A stretch of DNA of 64,000 nt from Microbacterium paraoxydans (lineage in GTDB: Bacteria; Actinomycetota; Actinomycetes; Actinomycetales; Microbacteriaceae): contig NZ_JAGTUK010000002.1 of NCBI RefSeq assembly GCF_018224615.1, forward strand, positions 835,603 to 899,602. The letters are read 5' to 3'. Within the stretch, counting starts at the first letter, position 1; each line of letters opens with the position of its first letter. Below are positions 19,286 to 28,404 of this stretch, piece after piece. The notes beneath the pieces were generated by a model. It did no database searches. It had not been told where the DNA came from and saw only the letters and a program-made list of their open reading frames with translations. The position numbers and the translations under genes were made by a program.

Positions 19286-20089
19286 GTGGATGTTCCCGCG
19301 TGGCAGCAGGGTTATCCCTACACGGAGAAGCTCTCTCGTGCCGAGTACGAGGCTGAGAAGCGCCTCCTGCAGATCGAACTGCTGAAGCTGCAGGCATACG
19401 TGAAGCACAGTGCAGAGCGTGTGCTCATTCTGTTCGAAGGGCGGGATGCGGCGGGTAAGGGCGGCGCGATCAAGCGCTTCATGGAGCATCTGAACCCGCG
19501 CGGTGCGCGCGTCGTCGCTCTCGACAAGCCCACCGAGGCCGAGCGCACCCAGTGGTACTTCCAGCGGTACATCGCGCACCTGCCCTCAGGGGGCGAGATG
19601 GTGCTGATGGACCGCTCCTGGTACAACCGCGCCGGGGTCGAGCGTGTCATGGGCTACTGCACCGACGAGGAGTATCAGGAGTTTCTGCGGACTGCGCCCG
19701 AGCTCGAACGCATGCTGGTGGGCTCGGGCATTCGCCTGATCAAGCTGTGGTTCTCGGTAGGGGAGGCCGAGCAGCGCCGCCGGTTCGACCGCCGTCGCGA
19801 CGACCCGGTCAAGCAGTGGAAGCTGAGCCCCACCGACATTGCGAGCATGGACCGGTGGGCTGACTACACCACCGCAAAGGAAGCCATGTTCTTCCATACG
19901 GATACGCCGGTCACACCATGGATCGTCGTCCGGTCCAACGACAAGAAGCGTGCCCGACTCGAAGCCATCCGTTACGTGCTGTCGCGCTTCGAATACGACG
20001 GGAAAGACACGCGGATCGCGCACGCACCCGACAGTCGACTGGTGGGACGCCCTTCGCAGATCTATGACCAGGGCGAAACTGCCGCCTAA
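19286..20089 (+). CDS. ppk2: Polyphosphate kinase 2 (PPK2 family)
   Basis: A 267-residue PPK2-family enzyme, which transfers phosphate between polyphosphate and nucleotides. Walker A-like EGRDAAGKGGAIKRF, the lid-region DRSWYNRAGVERVMGYC and KLWFSVGEAEQRRRFDRR are all present, matching single-domain class I-type PPK2. The start is GTG 19286, with GAGGAGG seven bases upstream, which decides it over upstream alternatives. It has its own regulated promoter. Preferred nucleotide (GDP or ADP) cannot be read from sequence. Confidence 0.93.
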   Translation: MDVPAWQQGYPYTEKLSRAEYEAEKRLLQIELLKLQAYVKHSAERVLILFEGRDAAGKGGAIKRFMEHLNPRGARVVALDKPTEAERTQWYFQRYIAHLPSGGEMVLMDRSWYNRAGVERVMGYCTDEEYQEFLRTAPELERMLVGSGIRLIKLWFSVGEAEQRRRFDRRRDDPVKQWKLSPTDIASMDRWADYTTAKEAMFFHTDTPVTPWIVVRSNDKKRARLEAIRYVLSRFEYDGKDTRIAHAPDSRLVGRPSQIYDQGETAA

Positions 20090-20151
20090 GTCCAGCGCAC
20101 CTCGCCGTATTCGCGGGAATGCGAGGCCCGGTGGTCGTGGTTGACGTGATC

Positions 20152-21108
20152 ATGACACGTATCGGCACCAGTGACCTCGACGTTCTTCCTCTCGCCCTCG
20201 GTGGCAACGTGTTCGGCTGGACCGCCGATCGCGACACGTCCTTCGCCGTCCTCGACGCCTTTGTCGACGGCGGCGGCGACTTCATCGACACGGCGGATTC
20301 CTACAGCGCCTGGGTCGAGGGCAACAACGGGGGAGAGAGCGAGACGATCATCGGGGAGTGGCTCGCCTCGCGCCGTCCGCAGGGCGTCGTGGTCGCGACC
20401 AAGGTGAGCCAGCACCCCGAGTTCCGCGGACTCTCCGGTGCCACGGTGCGGAGGGCGGCGGAGGCATCACTGAAGCGCCTGGGCGTGGACGAGCTCGACC
20501 TGTACTACGCGCACTTCGACGACGAGTCCGTGCCGCTGGAGGAGACGGTCGCCGCCTTCGGGCAGCTCGTCGCCGACGGTCTCGTGCGTCATGTGGCGGT
20601 GTCCAACTACTCCGCCGAGCGCATCCGGGAGTGGATCGACATCGCTGAGCGGCTCGGCGTCGCGCGGCCGGTGGCCATCCAACCGCACTACAACCTCGTG
20701 CACCGCAACGTCGTGGAGGACACCATCATCCCGATCGCGGAGGAGTTCGGCCTCGGTCTGGTGCCGTACTACGCCCTCGCGAGCGGCTTCCTCACGGGGA
20801 AGTACCGGTCCACCGACGCGACCGGGGAGGGCTCGCCGCGGGCCGCGGGCGCCGCCAAGTACGCCACCGAACAGGGACTTCGCATCATCGACACCCTTCG
20901 CGACATCGCGGACGCCCGCGGGGCATCGGTCGCCGCCGTGTCGCTGGCCTGGCTGAGGGCCCAGCCGACCGTGGTCGCTCCCATCGCGAGCGCGCGCACG
21001 GTCGAACAAGTTCCCGACCTGCTGGCGGGCGCGCGCCTGGAGCTGTCGTCCGACGAGGTACGCCGGTTGAACGACATCTCCGCGTGGACGCCGACGCACG
21101 CAGGCTGA
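20152..21108 (+). CDS. Aldo/keto reductase
   Basis: A 318-residue TIM-barrel NADPH-dependent reductase. The conserved tetrad is visible: Asp and Tyr in FIDTADSYSAWVEG, Lys in VVVATKVS, and the His position in LDLYYAHFDDE; the cofactor segment is APIASARTVEQVPDL. It belongs to the YghZ/Tas-like group acting on small aldehydes; substrate unknown. The ATG at 20152 has no strong ribosome site, and an upstream start near 20119 is possible. Converges on the two-component regulator gene four bases away. Confidence 0.85.
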   Translation: MTRIGTSDLDVLPLALGGNVFGWTADRDTSFAVLDAFVDGGGDFIDTADSYSAWVEGNNGGESETIIGEWLASRRPQGVVVATKVSQHPEFRGLSGATVRRAAEASLKRLGVDELDLYYAHFDDESVPLEETVAAFGQLVADGLVRHVAVSNYSAERIREWIDIAERLGVARPVAIQPHYNLVHRNVVEDTIIPIAEEFGLGLVPYYALASGFLTGKYRSTDATGEGSPRAAGAAKYATEQGLRIIDTLRDIADARGASVAAVSLAWLRAQPTVVAPIASARTVEQVPDLLAGARLELSSDEVRRLNDISAWTPTHAG

Positions 21109-21112
21109 GGCT

Positions 21113-21790
21113 TCAGTCGCCCACCAGCCCGAGCCGGTACGCGAGGATCACGGCATGGATGCGGTCGCGTGCGTCCAGCTTCGCGAGCACGCGTCCCACG
21201 TGCGTCTTGACGGTGGATTCGCCCACATAGAGGCGTCGCGCGATCTCGGCGTTCGTCAGACCCTCGCCGATCGCGAGGAACACCTCCCGTTCCCGATCGG
21301 TGAGGGAGGCGTAACGCGCCGCGTCCTCGCGATCCGGTTCCGGCGCGGTTCCTGAGCCGAGCCGGGGTCCGACGTGCTCCAGCAGCAGGCGGGTGATCCG
21401 AGGGGACAGCGCCGCGTCGCCGCGATGGACCGCCCGTACCGCGGCGAGCATCTCGTGGCGCTGCGCATCCTTCAGCAGAAATCCGCTCGCTCCCGCGCGG
21501 ATCGCGCCGAACGCGTACTCGTCGAGGTCGAACGTCGTGAGCACGAGGACCCGGGTGGCCGGACGGTCGCGCACGATCATCGTGGTCGCGGCGATACCGT
21601 CGAGCTCGGGCATGCGGATGTCCATCAGCACGAGGTCCGGCGCAAGCGCGGCGCTCTGCGCGATGGCGGCCCGGCCGTTGTTCGCCTCCCCGACCACCTC
21701 GATGTCCGGTTCGGACTCCAGCACCATCCGGAAGCCCAGACGGATCAGTTCCTGGTCGTCGACGAGAAGGACGCGGATCGGCGATGTCAT
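21113..21790 (-). CDS. NarL/LuxR-type response regulator
   Basis: A 225-residue regulator: receiver domain (~4-120; LLVDDQELIRLGF, phospho-Asp in LVLMDIRMPELDG, Lys in GFLLKDAQRHEM) and LuxR helix-turn-helix (~155-218; LTDREREVFLAIGEGLTNAE). Its start overlaps the stop of the upstream kinase gene (ATGA). Partner of that kinase and probable controller of the linked ABC transporter. Confidence 0.92.
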   Translation of the reverse strand: MTSPIRVLLVDDQELIRLGFRMVLESEPDIEVVGEANNGRAAIAQSAALAPDLVLMDIRMPELDGIAATTMIVRDRPATRVLVLTTFDLDEYAFGAIRAGASGFLLKDAQRHEMLAAVRAVHRGDAALSPRITRLLLEHVGPRLGSGTAPEPDREDAARYASLTDREREVFLAIGEGLTNAEIARRLYVGESTVKTHVGRVLAKLDARDRIHAVILAYRLGLVGD

Positions 21791-23058
21791 GAGGGGTTCT
21801 CCGTGGTGGATGTGTGCTCGAGGGTGGGGGGAGCGAGGGGAAGCCGGGCCCGCAGGCGCCATCGCCCCGGGCCGTCGGGGCCGGAGTGCAGATCGCCGTG
21901 CACGTGTGTCGCGCGCTCCGAGAGTCCGCGCAGACCGAAACCGCCCGAGTCCACGAGGCTGCCGGAGACTTCGTCGTTGAGGACGTCGATAGTCACGGCG
22001 TCCGCGGAATATGCGATGGAGACCTCGATGGCGGACGCCCCGGGCGCATGGCGCATCGCGTTCGTCACGCCCTCCTGCACGATTCGCCCGAGCGCGTGAG
22101 CGACGGTCGGCGGGACCTCTGCGCTGCCGGTCACCGTGAGCGTCACCGGATAACCCGCGCGCTGAGCGGCTTCGACCGTCTCCCGCGGCAGCGTGGGCTC
22201 CACCGGTGCGAGCGGCAGCGGCGAGTCATCGTCGCGAAGGACCCCCAGCATGGCCCGCATCTCCGCCAGCGCGCTGCGTGCCGTCTCCGCCGCGGTCGAG
22301 GCCGCAGCGCGAGCCTGCGCGTGGTCCGAGGTCGCAGCAGCACCCTCCGACAGGGCGACGATGACCGTGAGGGAGTGCGACACGATGTCGTGCATCTCGC
22401 GAGCGATGCGCGCGCGTTCCGCCGCAGCGGCGAGCTGGGCCTGCTGGTCGCGTTCGACCAGGAGCTGTCGCGACCGGTCGATCACGGCGTCGAGGTACCG
22501 TTTGCGGTTACCCACATTCACGCCGATCAGGGTGCCGATGAGTCCGAGGACCACCGTGCTCAGAACAGTGTTCAGCCCCGACTGCAGGGTGATCACGCCG
22601 CTCAGGAGCAGCAGCCCGGCGACCGCCGACACGGCAGCGAGACCCCACCCGAAGGCGGTCCATGCTGCCCGGGACGAGCCGTAGACGGCCAGGGAGAAAC
22701 CGGCGATGAGCAGGAGCGGGCTACCCCCGGGGGAAGCCGAGAGGAGGAAGAAGACGTCCAGCGCATACGCCGCGATCGCCGGCACGAGCGGCACGCGTCG
22801 GCGCCACAGCAACGTGGCGCAGGCGGCGATGACCGCGGCGGGCCAGAGGACGGCGAGTGTCATGGCCCAGGGGGCCGGCAGCCTGTCGTCGAGGCGTGCC
22901 GCGGGAGTGAGCGTCAGGAGGATGCACAACCCGGTGAGCAGGACGTCGGCGACCACGGGGTGTCGGGCCCAGAAGCGCCGGAACAGACCGGGAGGACGCG
23001 GAAGCCGCAGCTCCTCGTCCTCCCGGATCGAGTCGCTGCGGCTGCGCGTTCTGCTCAC
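21787..23058 (-). CDS. DesK/NarX-type sensor histidine kinase
   Basis: A 423-residue kinase with about six N-terminal membrane segments (residues ~35-185), a HisKA_3 dimerisation domain with the phospho-acceptor His in RIAREMHDIVSHSLTV, and an HATPase domain (VQEGVTNAMRHAPGA, GGFGLRGLSERATHV). There is no large external loop, so it probably senses a signal in or at the membrane, often drug-linked when next to an ABC exporter. Nine bases downstream of the permease gene and overlapping the regulator gene. Confidence 0.9.
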   Translation of the reverse strand: MSRTRSRSDSIREDEELRLPRPPGLFRRFWARHPVVADVLLTGLCILLTLTPAARLDDRLPAPWAMTLAVLWPAAVIAACATLLWRRRVPLVPAIAAYALDVFFLLSASPGGSPLLLIAGFSLAVYGSSRAAWTAFGWGLAAVSAVAGLLLLSGVITLQSGLNTVLSTVVLGLIGTLIGVNVGNRKRYLDAVIDRSRQLLVERDQQAQLAAAAERARIAREMHDIVSHSLTVIVALSEGAAATSDHAQARAAASTAAETARSALAEMRAMLGVLRDDDSPLPLAPVEPTLPRETVEAAQRAGYPVTLTVTGSAEVPPTVAHALGRIVQEGVTNAMRHAPGASAIEVSIAYSADAVTIDVLNDEVSGSLVDSGGFGLRGLSERATHVHGDLHSGPDGPGRWRLRARLPLAPPTLEHTSTTENPS

Positions 23059-23067
23059 GGGCCGACT

Positions 23068-23880
23068 CTACGCGTCGCGCGAGCGGAGCACGGCCGAGGC
23101 GGCCAGCAGCCCGGCGACCACCCAGCAGCCGAGGGTGAGGAAGGCGACCGGTGCATCGAGCGCGGCACCCTCGCCCGGAAGGATCGCACTCTGCGCCGCG
23201 GCCACCGGGAGGTAGGCGGCGGTATCGACGACCCAGGCCCAGGCCTCGCCCGCCATCGCGAAGAAGTTCGCGACGATCGGCAGCACGAACAGCAGTCCGA
23301 CGGTCGCCGCGATCGCGCCGGCACCCGAGCGGAGGATGAACCCGAAGGAGACGCCGATCAGCGCGAACACGGACATCGACAGCGACGCGACCACGATCGG
23401 CAGGAGCGACGCGGACGGGTCGGACCAGTCGATGCTCTGATCACGGCCCCCCACGATCGCTCCGACGGCGACAGCGGCGACGCCGAAGATCACGAGCGAC
23501 GACACGAACAGGAAGATCGCCAGGACGAGCGACTTCGCCAGCAGCACGGTGCCGCGCAGCGGGACCGCCGTGAGGGTCGAGCGGATCATGCCCGTCGAGT
23601 ATTCGCCGGTCACCGCGATCGCGCCGATGATGCCGGCGAGCAGCATGGTGAACTGGATCGGCATGACCACAGCCTGGATGGGATCGAAGCCGGGCAGGTC
23701 GACCGCCTGCGCGATCAGCGAAGCGATACCGATCGTCAGCACCGCGGCGATGGCGATCGACCACCAGGTCGAGCGCAGGGTCGCGAGCTTGATGCCCTCG
23801 CTGCGAACGGCTCGGAAGAACGTGAGTCGATGACCGGTGTCGACGCGCGGCGCAGCGACAGCGGGGGCGTGCGTGGTCAT
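23068..23880 (-). CDS. ABC transporter permease (ABC-2 type)
   Basis: A 270-residue integral membrane protein with about six helices. It starts with a soluble segment and the typical ABC-2 motif AVRSEGIKLATLRSTWWS, followed by TGEYSTGMIRSTLTAVP, common in actinobacterial exporter permeases. Its ATG overlaps the stop of the ATPase gene (ATGA), so the pair is translated together. Substrate unknown; bacteriocin, lantibiotic or drug export is plausible because of the linked two-component system. Confidence 0.88.
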   Translation of the reverse strand: MTTHAPAVAAPRVDTGHRLTFFRAVRSEGIKLATLRSTWWSIAIAAVLTIGIASLIAQAVDLPGFDPIQAVVMPIQFTMLLAGIIGAIAVTGEYSTGMIRSTLTAVPLRGTVLLAKSLVLAIFLFVSSLVIFGVAAVAVGAIVGGRDQSIDWSDPSASLLPIVVASLSMSVFALIGVSFGFILRSGAGAIAATVGLLFVLPIVANFFAMAGEAWAWVVDTAAYLPVAAAQSAILPGEGAALDAPVAFLTLGCWVVAGLLAASAVLRSRDA

Positions 23881-24788
23881 GAGAGCTCCTTCGTGCGGTA
23901 CTCGACGGCGTCGCCCGTGAGAGCGAGGTAGGCGTCTTCGAGGGAACCGGTGGTCGGCGTGAGTTCGTGCAGGGGGATACCGCGTTCGGCGGCCAGGTCG
24001 CCGATGCGCGCGGCGGGGAGCCCGACGATGTCGAGCAGGTCCGGCGCCGAGCTGACGATCTCGACGTCCGGTGCACCCACCGCGGCGGCGAGATCCGCAG
24101 GACGCGGCGTGCGCACCCGCACCGTGTTCCTGGTCCACGACCGCACGAGCTCCGAGAGCGGTGCGTCCGCGAGAACCCTCCCTCGACCCATGACGATCAC
24201 ATGGTCGGCGGTCTGGGCCATCTCGCTCATCAGATGACTCGAGAGCAGGACGGTACGTCCCTCGGAGGCGGCATGACGCACGAACTGCCTCACCCAGCGC
24301 ACCCCCTCCGGGTCGAGGCCGTTGACGGGTTCGTCGAGGATCAGCGTGTGCGGGTCTCCCAGCAGCGCGGAGGCGATGCCGAGGCGCTGCCCCATGCCGA
24401 GCGAGAACTTCCCTGCCCGCTTGCGGGCGACGGAGCCGATCCCGGCCAGGTCGATCACTTCGTCCACGCGTGAGTCCGGGATGCCGTGCGTGGCCGCCAT
24501 CGCTCGCAGATGATTCCGTGCCGTGCGTCCCGTGTGCACGGCCTTCGCGTCGAGCAGGACCCCGACCTCCGTCAGCGGCGCGCGGAGCTTGCGGTACTCG
24601 CGGCCCGCGACGGCGGCGCGACCGGAGGTGGGACGGTCCAGCCCCACGATCATGCGCATCGTCGTGGACTTGCCCGCGCCGTTCGGGCCGAGGAACCCGG
24701 TGACGGTGCCCGGCTGGACCGTGAACGACACGCCGTCGACGGCCGTCTTGTCCCCGAACCTCTTGGTGAGACCTTCTGCTGTGATCAT
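23877..24788 (-). CDS. ABC transporter ATP-binding protein
   Basis: A 303-residue ATPase: Walker A GPNGAGKST, Q-loop replaced by the CcmA-type EVGVLLDA, signature FSLGMGQRLGIASALL, Walker B LILDEPVNGLD and H loop LSSHLMSEM. The C-terminal ~80 residues are the extra domain found in BcrA/DrrA-type exporters. First gene of a four-gene unit with permease, kinase and regulator. The ATG at 24788 has GGAGGG unusually close (2-3 nt), so a GTG three codons upstream may be used. Confidence 0.9.
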   Translation of the reverse strand: MITAEGLTKRFGDKTAVDGVSFTVQPGTVTGFLGPNGAGKSTTMRMIVGLDRPTSGRAAVAGREYRKLRAPLTEVGVLLDAKAVHTGRTARNHLRAMAATHGIPDSRVDEVIDLAGIGSVARKRAGKFSLGMGQRLGIASALLGDPHTLILDEPVNGLDPEGVRWVRQFVRHAASEGRTVLLSSHLMSEMAQTADHVIVMGRGRVLADAPLSELVRSWTRNTVRVRTPRPADLAAAVGAPDVEIVSSAPDLLDIVGLPAARIGDLAAERGIPLHELTPTTGSLEDAYLALTGDAVEYRTKELS

Positions 24789-24934
24789 GCCCTCCACGCT
24801 ACGGACGTCACCGCGCTGGCGCGTCCGACCGCGGTACCTTTCCGGCGTCGCGCATCCTCCCGTGGGCGGAGGGCACCCACGGCGTCCCGTCGGAGGCGGG
24901 ATCACCACACGCGCCGCTCGGATAGGGTCGATAA

Positions 24935-25876
24935 GTGACCCACGCCCGTCGACTGCCCGCGCCCCTGGCTCTCGGCGGAGCCGTCGCGATCGGCGTGATG
25001 ACCGCGATCCAGGCGCGGATCAACGGCGTTCTCGGGGTGCGGGTGGACAACGGCATCGTCGCGGGGTTCCTGTCCTTCTCCGTCGGCCTCGTGGCGCTCG
25101 CCGTCGTGATCTCGCTGCTGCCGTCCGCGCGGCGCGGGGCGCTGCGTCTGTGGCGGGGGATCCGTGCACGGACGGTGCCGTTCTGGATGCTCCTGGGCGG
25201 GGCATGCGGTGCCCTCACCGTGTCGACCCAGGGACTGACCGCCGGAGTTCTCGGAGTCTCGCTGTTCACCGTCGGAGTGGTGGCGGGGCAGACGTTGCAC
25301 GGCCTGGTGCTCGACCGGATCGGGTTCGGACCAGCGGGCGTGGTCGCGGTGACCCCCGGCCGGCTCCTCGGCGGGGCTCTGGCGCTCGCCGCAGTGGGGA
25401 TCTCCCTGTCGGGCGACGTGCTGGCCTCGGCGCCGCTGTGGATGGTCGTGCTCCCGTTCCTCGCCGGAGTGGGTATCGCGTGGCAGGCGGCGACCAATGG
25501 GCGTCTGGCACAGCGGGTGCAGTCGCCCATCGCCGCCACGCTCATGAGCTTCATCGCAGGAACACTCGTCCTCGCGGTCGCCGCGGGGGTGAGCGTTGCC
25601 GTGCGCGGGACTCCGCAGCCCCTTCCGCTGGAACCGTGGCTCTACCTGGGCGGCTTCCTCGGCGCGGCGTACATCCTGCTCGGCGCGTTCATCGTGGCGC
25701 ACACCGGGGTGCTGTTGATGGGCCTCGGGTCGGTCCTGGGGCAGCTCGTGACCTCGGTGGTGATCGACGTGCTGTGGCCCACCGAGGCGGGGCCGGCGCT
25801 GTGGCAAGTCATCGCGATGGTCGTCGTGGCCGTGGGGTCGGTCGTGGTGGCGGTGCCGTGGCGGCGCCGACGCTGA
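24935..25876 (+). CDS. YdcZ/DUF606-type DMT-superfamily membrane protein
   Basis: A 313-residue protein with about ten hydrophobic helices arranged as two repeats of the DUF606 unit (first: TAIQARINGVLGVRVDNGIVAGF; second: IAWQAATNGRLAQRVQSPIAA, with the same Gln/Ala/Asn-Gly pattern). Such proteins are presumed small-molecule exporters. GTG start at 24935. Divergent from the ABC operon and convergent with the nitroreductase gene. Substrate unknown. Confidence 0.85.
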   Translation: MTHARRLPAPLALGGAVAIGVMTAIQARINGVLGVRVDNGIVAGFLSFSVGLVALAVVISLLPSARRGALRLWRGIRARTVPFWMLLGGACGALTVSTQGLTAGVLGVSLFTVGVVAGQTLHGLVLDRIGFGPAGVVAVTPGRLLGGALALAAVGISLSGDVLASAPLWMVVLPFLAGVGIAWQAATNGRLAQRVQSPIAATLMSFIAGTLVLAVAAGVSVAVRGTPQPLPLEPWLYLGGFLGAAYILLGAFIVAHTGVLLMGLGSVLGQLVTSVVIDVLWPTEAGPALWQVIAMVVVAVGSVVVAVPWRRRR

Positions 25877-25877
25877 C

Positions 25878-26603
25878 TCAGGCGGATTTCTTCTTCGCCT
25901 TCTTGGCCTTCTTCTTCGCCTTCTTCGCCTTCTTCTTCGCCTTCTTGGCGGCCTTCTTCGCCTTCTTCTCCGCACGCTCGGCCTCGGTCTGCGCGGCAGC
26001 GTCCCGGTCGGCTGCCCCGGACGTCGCATCATGCGCCGGGGAGTCCGCGAGTGCCTCGGCCGGGGCACCGGCGGGGAGCCGCGTCAGCAGTCTGCGCGCG
26101 TCGACGGCCTTGCGCCGTCCCGGCGACTTCCCGTGCGGCTTGTCGCCGACGTAGAGCCAGCCCAGCAGTTCCTCGTCGTCGGTGAGGCCGTGCATCGCGG
26201 CGACCGGCTGCGAACGCGTGTAGTGGCCGGTCCGCCAGATCACGCCCCAGCCAGCCTCATCGAGCAGCAGACTGAGGACGTGGGCGACACCGGAGGCGAC
26301 CGCCTCCTGCTCCCACCGCGGCACCTTCTCGCTGGGCCGATAGCTTGCGACCACCGCGATCAGCAGGGGAGCCCGCAGCGGCTTCGTCGATGGCGCGTCG
26401 TCCCCCTGGGCCTGCGCGATCGCCGCGCCGAGCGCCTCGCGGTCGGAACCCCGCAGCTCGATCAGGCGCCACGGGCGCAGAGACGAGTGGTCCGCGACGC
26501 GCCCCGCCGCCGCCACGAGAGTCAGCAGCTCCTCCCGGCCCGGCGCGGTGTCGCCCACCTTCGACCAGGACTGCCGTGCGCGCACGGCGTCGAGCGCGCT
26601 CAC
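25878..26603 (-). CDS. Nitroreductase-family protein with Lys/Ala-rich C-terminal tail
   Basis: A 241-residue protein. Residues ~1-175 are an FMN-dependent nitroreductase domain (RVADHSSLRPWRLIELRG, DEAGWGVIWRTGHYTRSQPV, ELLGWLYVGDKP). Residues ~210-241 are a low-complexity Lys/Ala helix ending KKAKKKSA, with no counterpart in the enzyme family; it could bind nucleic acid, polyphosphate or membrane. The start is GTG 26603, which overlaps the msrB stop (GTGA), so the pair forms an operon with an oxidative-stress theme. Enzyme substrate unknown. Confidence 0.82.
   Translation of the reverse strand: MSALDAVRARQSWSKVGDTAPGREELLTLVAAAGRVADHSSLRPWRLIELRGSDREALGAAIAQAQGDDAPSTKPLRAPLLIAVVASYRPSEKVPRWEQEAVASGVAHVLSLLLDEAGWGVIWRTGHYTRSQPVAAMHGLTDDEELLGWLYVGDKPHGKSPGRRKAVDARRLLTRLPAGAPAEALADSPAHDATSGAADRDAAAQTEAERAEKKAKKAAKKAKKKAKKAKKKAKKAKKKSA
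25887..25972. repeat. Low-complexity TTCTTCGCC-type repeat encoding the Lys/Ala tail
   Basis: Imperfect tandem units built from TTC, TTC and GCC/GGC triplets, read on the minus strand as AAG/GCG codons. It is in frame with the nitroreductase gene and could expand or contract by slippage without breaking the frame. Confidence 0.8.
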
Positions 26604-27004
26604 GACTCGTCTGGCGTGAAGTTCAGCGCGATCGAGTTCATGCAGTAGCGGTCGCCCGTCGGCGTGCCGAAACCGTCCGGGAAGACGTGCCCGAGGTGCG
26701 AGCCGCACGTGGCGCAGCGGACCTCGGTGCGCACCATGCCGAGACTGTCGTCCTCCAGAAGCTCGACGGCGTCCGGCCGGATGGACTCATAGAAGCTCGG
26801 CCAGCCGCACCCGGAGTCGAACTTCGTGCCGCTCTTGAACAGCTCGGCGCCGCACGCTCCGCACGTGTAGAGCCCGGCACGCTCTTCGTCCAGCAGCTCG
26901 CCGGTCCAGGCGCGCTCGGTGGCGGCTTGTCGCAGCACGGCATACTGCTCTTCGCCGAGCTCCTTGCGCCACTCGTCTTCGGTCTTGTCCACGCTGTACG
27001 GCAT
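26600..27004 (-). CDS. msrB: Peptide-methionine (R)-S-oxide reductase
   Basis: A 134-residue repair enzyme reducing methionine-R-sulfoxide in proteins. Both zinc-binding CxxC pairs are present (CGACG; CATCGSHLGHVF), plus GCGWPSF and the catalytic Cys in GDRYCMNSIAL. ATG 27004 with GAGGAGG five bases upstream. Co-transcribed with and overlapping the nitroreductase gene; divergent from the DUF2332 gene. Confidence 0.95.
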   Translation of the reverse strand: MPYSVDKTEDEWRKELGEEQYAVLRQAATERAWTGELLDEERAGLYTCGACGAELFKSGTKFDSGCGWPSFYESIRPDAVELLEDDSLGMVRTEVRCATCGSHLGHVFPDGFGTPTGDRYCMNSIALNFTPDES

Positions 27005-27076
27005 TGCGTCCTCCTCGGGTCGTCTCCATTCTCCACGCTGGGGCGGGGTCTCGGCGCTGCGCGTCAGAATGGACGC

Positions 27077-28069
27077 ATGACCGACGCGATCCGGGAACGC
27101 TACCTCCGCTTCGCGCGCGACGAGGCGCCGGGGCGCAGCGCCCTGTACGGCGAGTGGGCCGCCGGTGTCGCAGAAGACGGGGAGATGCGCGACCTTCTGC
27201 GGCGGATCCCGGAGACGCATCGCCAGCCGCCGCTCGTGTTCGCCGTGTCACGACTCCTGGGGGCGCCGCTCGAGGGCTACGCCCCGTGGCGGAACTTCGT
27301 GCTGTCGCACGCGGAGCCGCTGGTTGCCGAATGCACGGTGCGCTCGCTGCAGACCAACGAGCCGCTGCGGCTGGCGGCGCTGCTTCCGGCGCTGTCCGAG
27401 ATCGAGGGGCCGATCGCGCTGCTCGAGGTCGGGGCGTCGGCGGGGTTGTGCCTCTATCCCGACCGCTACTCCTACCGATACCTCACGGCCGACGGTGCGG
27501 TGCGGCTCGCCCTCGATCCTCGTGACGGTCCGTCGGAGGTGGTGCTCGAGAGCAGGGTGACGGGACCGATGCCGGCGCTGCGACTGCCCGACGTCGTGTG
27601 GCGCGCGGGCATCGACCTGGCGCCGCTCGACGCCGCGAACGCCGCGGATCGGCAGTGGCTGCGCGGGCTCGTGTGGCCGGGGGAGACGGGGCGCGAGAGC
27701 CGGATGGAAGCCGCGCTCGACATCGCGTCCGCGGATCCGCCGCTGCTGCTGGCGGGCGACGCAGCGGATCGGCTGGACGAGCTCGTGGCGCTGGCCCCGG
27801 AGGACGCGACGCTGGTGATCACGACCCCGGGGGTGCTGGTGCACGTGCCGCGTCCGGCGAGGGAAGCCCTCGTCGCGCGCATCGGCGAACAGCGGGCACG
27901 GTGGATCACGATCGACCCTCCGGGGCTGCTCGACGTGTGGGAGCCGGCGGTGGACGCGGCGACCTGGCCCGGCTTCGTCGTGGCGCTCGACCGGCGGGTC
28001 AGGGCAGCCGCCGATCCGCTCGGGAGTTGGTGGGAGTGGCGCGCGGGGGAACGTGGCCCGGCGTCCTAA
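27077..28069 (+). CDS. DUF2332 family protein
   Basis: A 330-residue soluble protein of a family found mainly in actinobacteria and proteobacteria with no established function. Conserved family stretches include LEVGASAGLCLYPDRYSY and LVWPGETGRESRMEAAL. The first resembles a SAM-binding glycine loop, and the overall pattern could be methyltransferase-like, but that is inference. ATG 27077. Followed after 9 nt by the DUF3263 gene. Confidence 0.82.
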   Translation: MTDAIRERYLRFARDEAPGRSALYGEWAAGVAEDGEMRDLLRRIPETHRQPPLVFAVSRLLGAPLEGYAPWRNFVLSHAEPLVAECTVRSLQTNEPLRLAALLPALSEIEGPIALLEVGASAGLCLYPDRYSYRYLTADGAVRLALDPRDGPSEVVLESRVTGPMPALRLPDVVWRAGIDLAPLDAANAADRQWLRGLVWPGETGRESRMEAALDIASADPPLLLAGDAADRLDELVALAPEDATLVITTPGVLVHVPRPAREALVARIGEQRARWITIDPPGLLDVWEPAVDAATWPGFVVALDRRVRAAADPLGSWWEWRAGERGPAS

Positions 28070-28078
28070 CCTGGAGCC

Positions 28079-28336
28079 ATGCTCGGAGACCTCACGGAGC
28101 GCGACCGCGCGATCCTCGCCCTCGAAGCCGCGTGGCCGCGGCACGGCGGCATGAAGGAAGAGGTCATCCGCAACACTCTCGGCATGAGTGCGGCGCGCTA
28201 CTACCAGCTGCTCGGGCGGCTCATCGATTCAGAGGCGGCCCTGGCGTTCGATCCCGTCCTCGTGCGTCGGCTGCGTCGTCTCCGCGACACCCGGGGCGCT
28301 CGTCGGGCAGCCCGCATGCCGGGTTTCGTCGGCTGA
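28079..28336 (+). CDS. DUF3263 helix-turn-helix-like small protein
   Basis: An 85-residue protein of the actinobacterial DUF3263 family (LTERDRAILALEAAWPRHGGM, MSAARYYQLLGRLIDS). The pattern resembles a sigma-like or MarR-like winged helix, so DNA binding is plausible. It precedes the LytR_C protein gene, as Rv0430 precedes virR (Rv0431) in Mycobacterium tuberculosis. Confidence 0.88.
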   Translation: MLGDLTERDRAILALEAAWPRHGGMKEEVIRNTLGMSAARYYQLLGRLIDSEAALAFDPVLVRRLRRLRDTRGARRAARMPGFVG

Positions 28337-28404
28337 CGCGCTCCCGCACCGTGCGCGGACACCCGGGTCGCGGATTGCCAGGGTCGTGCCGCTAGCATCG
28401 AGGG

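Noticed and set aside
21814..23931. A 705-codon open frame on the plus strand
   Set aside because: It runs opposite the histidine kinase and ABC permease genes, is full of Arg/Gly/Pro/His with no domain, and is a by-product of GC-rich codons on the other strand.
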